Shown: one piece after another, positions 1 through 4,396 of the stretch | How positions within the stretch are numbered: position 1 is the first letter of the stretch | Layout of the letters: each line of letters opens with the position of its first letter | NCBI GenBank assembly: GCA_016209665.1 | Contig: JACQVT010000006.1 | Coordinates: 1-8,527 of the forward strand | Length of the DNA: 8,527 nucleotides | Origin: Planctomycetota bacterium | Lineage (GTDB): Bacteria > Planctomycetota > Phycisphaerae > UBA1845 > PWPN01 | Reading direction: 5' to 3' | The notes under the pieces: generated by a model | What the model saw: only the letters and a program-made list of their open reading frames with translations | What the model was told of the DNA's origin: nothing | Databases searched by the model: none | Translations under genes and position numbers: made by a program

Positions 1-188
1 ACGCTGTACGGGTCAAGGATGGTCGCCCAGTTCTGTTGTGTGAATTGACAGCGCGGGGCATGCCAAACGGTCGGGATGACGATGCACTTCAGGAGTGGTT
101 CGGACTTGGGCGAGAATGGATTGTCCGTGGCTTCGCCGATTTAGTGGGCGACAAGATCCAGCGTGAGGTCTGGAATAGGAAAGCCTAA
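1..188 (+). CDS. TIGR04255 family protein, C-terminal fragment (5' end outside window)
   Basis: This reading frame is open from the left edge (first full codon at 3) to TAA at 186-188 and encodes about 61 residues with no start in view. The tail reads like the C-terminus of the TIGR04255 family, a sporadically distributed family of unknown function. It aligns without gaps over the last 29 residues with the full-length member at 2455-3267: an LTARG block, then G-[LR]-x2-IV-x2-F-x-D and a final W-x2-[RK]-type end (here FGLGREWIVRGFADL and a terminal WNRKA). The next gene begins 1 nt after the stop, so it is probably the first gene of a three-gene operon running to 1183. Function is unknown. The assignment rests on the match to the second copy in this window and on recall of the family pattern. 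Confidence 0.7.
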   Translation, partial: AVRVKDGRPVLLCELTARGMPNGRDDDALQEWFGLGREWIVRGFADLVGDKIQREVWNRKA

Positions 189-189
189 G

Positions 190-588
190 ATGCTCGTAGC
201 TACCTCTCCTTATGCCGAGTATCGACAGTCTGATGGCCCTGGTTTTGTCGGCCACCAAGGCATAACCCAGGAGTGCGATGACGATTCGTTCCAGCCTGAC
301 TTTGGCGTCCCGTGCGACAGAGAGGAAGGTGCGGCGACGGCCCTGGAATGGTACAGGGACCGGAGCGCGTTGCCCATCGAGTTCAGCCGAATGAACATGC
401 AAGGATGGCTAGCGAACTGCTCTTGGACGGTGGGTGGAATGTTCTATGATCGACCGATTGGTCAAGTGTCTGTCGCCCTGGAGGAGGAAATCGAGCTGGT
501 GGTGCAAGTGCCTCCGAAGTCTGTATGGAAAACTACGGGGCGGATCGTCTCCCGTACCCGGGCCACTCCGCGTCCCATCTTGTCCTGA
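190..588 (+). CDS. Hypothetical protein, second gene of TIGR04255 cassette 1 (132 aa)
   Basis: I do not recognise this protein. The ATG at 190 directly follows the TAA of the TIGR04255 gene; an AGGA about 10 nt upstream is a fair ribosome binding site. An in-frame GTG at 163 is possible but would overlap the upstream gene by 26 nt. The product is soluble and acidic in its first half (an ECDDD stretch near residue 30). It has an aromatic middle (W54, W73, W79; GGMFYDRPIG at about 82-91) and a C-terminal part that looks beta-rich: alternating charged/hydrophobic residues at 98-107, then VPPKS at 107-111 and a basic end. No signal peptide or membrane segment is visible. Position and coupling place it as a partner of the TIGR04255 protein. 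It does not resemble the gene in the same slot of cassette 2. The reality of the gene is supported by 132 open codons, position and fair codon use rather than by homology. Confidence 0.55.
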   Translation: MLVATSPYAEYRQSDGPGFVGHQGITQECDDDSFQPDFGVPCDREEGAATALEWYRDRSALPIEFSRMNMQGWLANCSWTVGGMFYDRPIGQVSVALEEEIELVVQVPPKSVWKTTGRIVSRTRATPRPILS

Positions 589-601
589 GGACCGCGTTCA
601 C

Positions 602-1183
602 GTGAATGAGGGAAGAGAGTATCCATGGTATGACCTCATTGAAGGGGAATCGCTTGCCCAAGGCGACTTGTTGCAGTCGTTTGAGTTGATCATCCCTCAG
701 GTCCTGGTCGCTGGCCGCACGCCGCCAGATCCGAGCGGTGCGATTCCCCTTGAGAACAGAGTGATAGACCTGGTCGTCATGTCGCAGACCTGTGACATAG
801 AAAACGACAAGGTTGTTAGCCTGCTGCTTTGCCCTCGTTGGGATCTTTGGCAATTTGAGGAAGAGGCCAGGAAGGCAGGACAGAGTTGGAATGATAGTCA
901 ACGAGAGGCACTGAGGCGGGGCAACCTGCCGGGTTATCATCTCCTCAACGAGGCAGAGGTGGACGATCTGCATCTTGGACTGAGTATTGTCGACTTTCAC
1001 GAGGTGTACACAGCACCCACCACCCTCGTGAAGCAGTTCGCGGGCAGCGCAGGCAAACGTCCCAGACTGCTCCCCCCGTACCGGGAGCACCTCGCTCAGG
1101 CCTTTGCCCGGTTCTTCATGCGCGTGGGCCTCCCCGTGGATATCCCGAAGGAGAAGCTGAAGAAGAACCCGGCTTCCACTTGA
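602..1183 (+). CDS. Uncharacterised protein with GDL...SQTCDIE motif, third gene of cassette 1 (193 aa)
   Basis: The start chosen is GTG at 602, with TGAGG at 586-590 and 11 nt spacing. The frame is open back to 434, but the residues encoded before 602 are Trp/Cys/Arg-rich and overlap the upstream gene, so they look like a shadow. The protein has GDLLQ at 21-25, a hydrophobic strand ending in SQTCDIE at 61-67 followed by K70V71, RRGNLPGYHLL at 105-115, a LGLSIVDF strand at 125-132, and LLPPYREHLAQAFARFF at 156-172 near the end. The [ST]Q[ST]CD[LI] signature after a GD motif is, from memory, typical of a widespread but unnamed family of bacterial proteins with no established activity. The invariant-looking Cys64-Asp65 and the YREH segment are candidate functional residues (inference). 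It lies 13 nt after the preceding stop, consistent with one operon. It is probably cytoplasmic. Confidence 0.75.
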   Translation: MNEGREYPWYDLIEGESLAQGDLLQSFELIIPQVLVAGRTPPDPSGAIPLENRVIDLVVMSQTCDIENDKVVSLLLCPRWDLWQFEEEARKAGQSWNDSQREALRRGNLPGYHLLNEAEVDDLHLGLSIVDFHEVYTAPTTLVKQFAGSAGKRPRLLPPYREHLAQAFARFFMRVGLPVDIPKEKLKKNPAST

Positions 1184-1270
1184 CCTGGTGCCCAGTTCAC
1201 AGTCGGGGCGAGGTGTCAAGTCTAAGGGACCACGACTGATGGCGTGCTTTCAAATGGCCGGTGCTGTGCA

Positions 1271-2329
1271 ATGATCAGGCAAACCAGCGACCTGAATTCG
1301 AGTCTGTCCCGCTACTCTCGCCAGATCCTGTTCACCCCCATCGGCGAGGAGGGCCAACGCCGACTGTCGGCTTCGCGTGTCCTGCTCGTCGGCTGCGGCG
1401 CCCTGGGCACCCACTTGGCGGACACGCTCGTGCGGGCGGGCGTGGGGTTCCTGCGGATCGTCGACCGGGACTATATCGAGCCCAACAACCTCCAACGGCA
1501 GATCCTCTTCGACGAGGACGACATCGCCGCCGGTCTGCCCAAGGCCGAGGCCGCCCGCCGCAAGCTCCAGCGGATCAACTCGCAGGTGACGGTCGAGGGC
1601 CTCGTCGCGGACGCCAACTACCGCAATATCGAACAGCTCGCCGAGGGCGCCGACCTGCTGCTCGACGGCACGGACAATTTCGAGACGCGCTACCTGATGA
1701 ACGATTTGGCGGTCAAGACGCACCGGCCGTGGATCTACGGCGCCTGCGTGGGGGCGACCGGCCTGTGCCTGCCGATCCTGCCCGACGATTCACCGTGCCT
1801 TCGCTGCGTGTTCGAGCAGGCCCCGCCGCCCGAGATGAACCCCACGTGCGACACCGCCGGTATTCTGTCGCCGGTCGTCAGCATCGTCGCGGCTCACCAG
1901 GCGTTGGAAGCGATCAAGATCCTCACCGGCCACCTGGAGGCCGTCGATCGGCGGCTGCTGCACTTCGATGCCTGGCAGAACCGCTGCGTCCACCTTTCCG
2001 TCGCCGCCGCCAAGACCGCCGACTGCCCCTGCTGCGGCCAGCGGCAGTTCGACCACCTCGCCGGTAAGCTCGCGGCCGGCACCACCACGCTGTGCGGCCG
2101 TAACGCCGTCCAGTTGACCCCCGCCGAGGGCACCCGCGTCGACTTCACCGCCATCGCCGCCAAGCTGCGGGCCGCCGGCATCGCCGACGTGCGTCACAAC
2201 GCCTTCATGCTCAAGGCCACGCTCGACGGCCTGGACGCGACCCTCTTCCCCGACGGCCGCGCCATCCTCGCCGGCACCCAACAACCCGACCAAGCCCGCA
2301 CCGTCTACGCACGCTATATCGGTTCCTAA
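1271..2329 (+). CDS. ThiF/MoeB/HesA family adenylyltransferase (E1-like)
   Basis: This is an E1-like enzyme that adenylates the C-terminal glycine of a ubiquitin-fold sulfur carrier (ThiS, MoaD or similar). Visible are YSRQ at 15-18, the nucleotide-binding GCGALG at 41-46, DRD at 65-67, PNNLQRQ at 71-77, K91, DGTDNF at 132-137, a zinc site made of C176/C179 and C252/C255, and PTCDTAG at 191-197 with C193 at the catalytic-cysteine position of MoeB-type enzymes. Residues from about 257 to 352 form an extra C-terminal domain (LCGRNAVQL, then FPDGRAILAGT and a YARYIG end) that I recall from longer ThiF-type proteins. ATG 1271 places YSRQ about 15 residues in, as in ThiF; GTG 1244 would add nine residues. 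No ThiS, MoaD or other thiamine or molybdopterin gene is in view, so the exact pathway is open. Strong third-position G/C bias sets it apart from the cassettes on either side, suggesting it is resident DNA. Confidence 0.9.
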   Translation: MIRQTSDLNSSLSRYSRQILFTPIGEEGQRRLSASRVLLVGCGALGTHLADTLVRAGVGFLRIVDRDYIEPNNLQRQILFDEDDIAAGLPKAEAARRKLQRINSQVTVEGLVADANYRNIEQLAEGADLLLDGTDNFETRYLMNDLAVKTHRPWIYGACVGATGLCLPILPDDSPCLRCVFEQAPPPEMNPTCDTAGILSPVVSIVAAHQALEAIKILTGHLEAVDRRLLHFDAWQNRCVHLSVAAAKTADCPCCGQRQFDHLAGKLAAGTTTLCGRNAVQLTPAEGTRVDFTAIAAKLRAAGIADVRHNAFMLKATLDGLDATLFPDGRAILAGTQQPDQARTVYARYIGS

Positions 2330-2454
2330 GAGCCCCCGCATTGCTTGCATACAGCTTCGGGCCATACTAGACTTGGATGGGTGCAAAGCATTGTCTCGGA
2401 TGGCAATGACCCGGAGTTAGCCTCAGCATTAAACGGACTTGGGCAGCGCGGACA

Positions 2455-3267
2455 ATGAGCGAACTTCCCCACTTCGATCGCCCGCCGCTCATCGAAACAG
2501 TGTTGGGATTCCAGTTTGAACGGCTGCCGGGTCTGCGCAACGCTCACCTGGGAGCTTTCTGGGCGGGGCTCGGGAGTGATTGGCCCCACGTCGGCGATGC
2601 ACCGCCCTTGGAAGCTCAGTTCGAAACGTTTGGCCCCCAACACGCCTGGGCCGATGCCAGGCTCCACTTGACCCTCACCCAGGACCCGGCCGTTCGCTTC
2701 CAGATCCGCAACGCGCAGCGGGACCGGATGGTACAAGTGCAAAACGGACGCCTACACTACAACTGGCTCGGCCAGGCCGGCGGAGACTACCCCCGCTACG
2801 CGGCCGTTCTGCCGGAGTTCGAGCGGACCGCCGGTCAGTTCAACGAGTTCGTCCGAAGGCGTGGACTGGGGCAGGTCCGCCTCAACCAATGGGAAGTGAC
2901 CTACGTCAACCACATTCCCAAGGGAGATCTTTGGACCGGCCCAACGGATTGGCCCAATGTGCTCAAGACGATTACCCCGCCTGCCGAGGTGGCCGGACGG
3001 TTACTGGAGAGCGCGAGTGGCGACTGGCACTACCAGATCGTTCCTGAGCGGGGTCGCCTGCACGTTCATTTGAGGCACGGAAAACCGGCCGGAACCGGCC
3101 CCGACATGATGGTACTGACACTCACCGCGCGTGGACCGATCGGCGAAGCGTCGGACCAGTGGGTCAATCTGAGGAATGGCCTGGACTGCGGACACAAAGC
3201 GATCGTTCTCGCCTTCATCGACATGACCACGACAAAGGCACATCAGTATTGGGGATTGCGATCATGA
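2455..3267 (+). CDS. TIGR04255 family protein, first gene of cassette 2 (270 aa)
   Basis: This is a full-length member of the TIGR04255 family; function is not established. Family-like landmarks are the N-terminal FDRPPLIETVLGFQFE (7-22) followed by LRNAHLGAFW (27-36); FQIRNAQRDRMVQVQ (82-96) leading into HYNW (101-104) and YPRY (112-115); NQWEVTYVNHI (144-154), probably the most conserved segment; LTARG (223-227); and a tail with D257MT and YWGLRS. The length agrees with my recollection of roughly 250-270 residues. No signal peptide or membrane helix is seen, so it is likely cytoplasmic. The 126-nt gap to ThiF and the lack of a clear ribosome binding site leave its expression uncertain. It overlaps the next gene by ATGA, implying translational coupling. 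It is homologous at its C-terminus to the fragment ending at 188. Confidence 0.85.
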   Translation: MSELPHFDRPPLIETVLGFQFERLPGLRNAHLGAFWAGLGSDWPHVGDAPPLEAQFETFGPQHAWADARLHLTLTQDPAVRFQIRNAQRDRMVQVQNGRLHYNWLGQAGGDYPRYAAVLPEFERTAGQFNEFVRRRGLGQVRLNQWEVTYVNHIPKGDLWTGPTDWPNVLKTITPPAEVAGRLLESASGDWHYQIVPERGRLHVHLRHGKPAGTGPDMMVLTLTARGPIGEASDQWVNLRNGLDCGHKAIVLAFIDMTTTKAHQYWGLRS

Positions 3268-3698
3268 GCACACTCAGCCCGGATTACACCCTGTCGGGAC
3301 AACAGATGTCTGAAGTGACGAAAAATGATGCCCCAAGCGCGGCATTCCACGGCTCACAGCAGCACCGGGAAGGGTGGCAACGAATCATCGACGACTGCCT
3401 GCTTGAGTGGGGACGCCATCCTGAGCAACTCGACGATGAAGGCGTCAACCCCCCTACGCCTTTCGTGCTGAGCCTCGCCACACAGCTAGCCATGAAATAC
3501 CGAGACGAGGGCATTATGGTTCCTCCTTCACGTGTTGTTCCCGCTGGAGACGGTGGGTTGGCGTTTGAGTTGTACGCCGGCAACCTGTTCCAGTCCATCG
3601 ACGTGCGAGCCGATGGAGTGGTGGAGTTAACGAGTTTCTCGAATTCCCGGCTCGTGGCGCAGGAGCGAGTGCTCGATGCAGGGTCTTGCCGGGCATGA
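3264..3698 (+). CDS. Hypothetical protein, second gene of cassette 2 (144 aa)
   Basis: The start ATG at 3264 shares ATGA with the stop of the TIGR04255 gene. The frame is open upstream to 3159, but that part overlaps the TIGR04255 gene and is not expected to be translated. The product looks like two parts: an N-terminal helical segment (FHGSQQHREGWQRIIDDCLL, 28-47, then EWGRHPEQLDDEGVNPP) and, after a helix at about 66-83, a beta-rich C-terminal half with PPSRVVPAGDGGLAFE (87-102) and a FQSIDVRADGVVELTSF run (109-125). I recall similar proteins, with a P-D/A-G-D/E-GG-hydrophobic-F-E core, downstream of TIGR04255 genes in planctomycetes, annotated only as hypothetical. No catalytic motif, signal peptide or membrane segment is evident. 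Tight coupling suggests stoichiometric production with the TIGR04255 protein, possibly as a complex partner (inference). Confidence 0.75.
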   Translation: MSTLSPDYTLSGQQMSEVTKNDAPSAAFHGSQQHREGWQRIIDDCLLEWGRHPEQLDDEGVNPPTPFVLSLATQLAMKYRDEGIMVPPSRVVPAGDGGLAFELYAGNLFQSIDVRADGVVELTSFSNSRLVAQERVLDAGSCRA

Positions 3699-3701
3699 TG
3701 A

Positions 3702-4130
3702 ATGCACGCTGCAAACGGTACTGACCCGATCGACGACGGCGAAATCCTCTACCGTCGCGTTCCCGCGTCCACAGGGTGGTACGATCCGAGGGCCAATCCG
3801 CCGCTCTCGCCCAAAGCTTTCCATCCCATAGAGGGCGACGCAACTGGGCTGTCCGTCTATCGAGCCACGTACACCAGTCTGGCCGACGCCGCGAAAGGAC
3901 GAGCGGGAAAGCGATACTATGTCGCCGTCATGCGAGCCGGCGATCTCCGCCGCGAGGGAATCGCCATTGAGCCTCGGCCTCTGCCTGGCGACCCAGGGCA
4001 CGCGGAGTTGCCCGGCTTGACCTATGTGACACGGTATTCCGACGGCGCTGACCAAGCGAAAGTGTTACTGGCGCACCGCCTGTGCCTGAGGGTCGAGGGC
4101 CCCTTTCCTGCGGTAGAAGCAGACCCGTGA
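3702..4130 (+). CDS. Hypothetical protein with YRRVP...GLSVYRA motifs, third gene of cassette 2 (142 aa)
   Basis: The ATG at 3702 lies 3 nt after the preceding stop; ATGs at 3695 and 3698 are in another frame that stops quickly. The ordered motifs are EILYRRVP (14-21), GWYDP (25-29), LSPKAFHP (35-42), a D46-x2-GLSVYRATYTS block (46-59), YYVAVMRAGDLRREGI (72-87), and PGDPGHAELPGL (95-106). The compact size and the conserved-looking Arg, Tyr, Asp and His positions (R18, R19, Y53, R54, H100) suggest an enzyme or toxin-like fold, but I cannot assign a family; a distant relation to RES or ADP-ribosyltransferase-like small domains is speculation. It is unrelated in sequence to the third gene of cassette 1, so the third slot appears variable. 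It is probably the last gene of the operon, as the next gene faces the other way. Confidence 0.75.
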   Translation: MHAANGTDPIDDGEILYRRVPASTGWYDPRANPPLSPKAFHPIEGDATGLSVYRATYTSLADAAKGRAGKRYYVAVMRAGDLRREGIAIEPRPLPGDPGHAELPGLTYVTRYSDGADQAKVLLAHRLCLRVEGPFPAVEADP

Positions 4131-4153
4131 TCGGGTGTGTTGCCCGCACTGGG

Positions 4154-4171
4154 GTGGAGGGCCGCCCCCAC
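4154..4171. terminator. GC-rich hairpin between convergent genes, possible terminator
   Basis: An imperfect inverted repeat, GTGG(A)GGG / CCCCCAC, can form a seven-pair stem with one bulged A and a CCG loop. It lies 23 nt after the stop of the last cassette-2 gene and 24 nt before the end of the small minus-strand ORF, where a transcription stop for either direction would be expected. There is no T-tract on either side, so it is not a classical intrinsic terminator. A second, weaker stem (ACCCG/CGGGT, 4123-4136) spans the stop codon just upstream. Confidence 0.3.
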
Positions 4172-4195
4172 GCTCGCCAACTGCGTCGTGGGAAC

Positions 4196-4321
4196 TCAGC
4201 GCGGCGGCCGTTGTCTCCACCGGCCGATCACCAGCAGAGCGACGATCAGGAGTAATACCGCCGCCTCGGCGTTGCTGGGACCGCAACTCGGCACTTGCGA
4301 TACCACCAGACCAGCGAGCAT
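4196..4321 (-). CDS. Small single-pass membrane protein (41 aa), downstream of GH116
   Basis: A short ORF starts at ATG 4321-4319 and ends at TGA 4198-4196. AGGAG lies 9 nt before the start, with a closer GAGG just after it. The peptide begins MLAGLVVSQVPSCGPSN, followed by AEAAVLLLIVALLVIG (about 18-33), a clear membrane helix, and a basic tail RWRQRPPR. This layout (short polar head with one Cys, helix, positive tail) predicts a single-pass protein with the tail inside. It also resembles the anchor part of C-terminal sorting tails such as PEP-CTERM or MYXO-CTERM, but it stands alone. It is in the same frame as the GH116 gene, 75 nt after its stop, with no stop in between, so it could be co-transcribed with it or represent a detached anchor. 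Nothing was recognised by family. Confidence 0.45.
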   Translation of the reverse strand: MLAGLVVSQVPSCGPSNAEAAVLLLIVALLVIGRWRQRPPR

Positions 4322-4355
4322 CGATCCTCGCTCCTGGCGAAAAGCCACCTCACTC

Positions 4356-4387
4356 TGCGGCTTTGCGGCTTTGCGTCTTTGCGTTGC
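4356..4387. repeat. 8-bp tandem repeat (TGCGGCTT type), four units
   Basis: Four head-to-tail octamers: TGCGGCTT, TGCGGCTT, TGCGTCTT and a degenerate TGCGTTGC. On the minus strand the pattern reads CGCAAAGA / CGCAAAGC. This CGCAAAG-type short tandem repeat is, from memory, frequent between genes in planctomycete and some other bacterial genomes. It begins 10 nt downstream of the GH116 stop codon. An origin from slipped replication or a dispersed intergenic element is likely; no function is known to me. Confidence 0.8.
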
Positions 4388-4396
4388 GCTCGCTGT

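Noticed and set aside
434..601. Upstream extension of the SQTCDIE gene to GTG 434
   Set aside because: The encoded stretch is rich in Trp, Cys and Arg with poor protein character, and it overlaps the better-supported frame at 190-588. GTG 602 has a ribosome binding site.
1261..2067. 268-aa plus-strand frame inside the ThiF gene
   Set aside because: Arg/Pro-rich product typical of the shifted frame of a high-GC gene; the ThiF frame has clear motifs.
2341..2370. Possible promoter TTGCTT-18 nt-TACTAG before the second TIGR04255 gene
   Set aside because: Only three of six bases match in each element; too weak to call.
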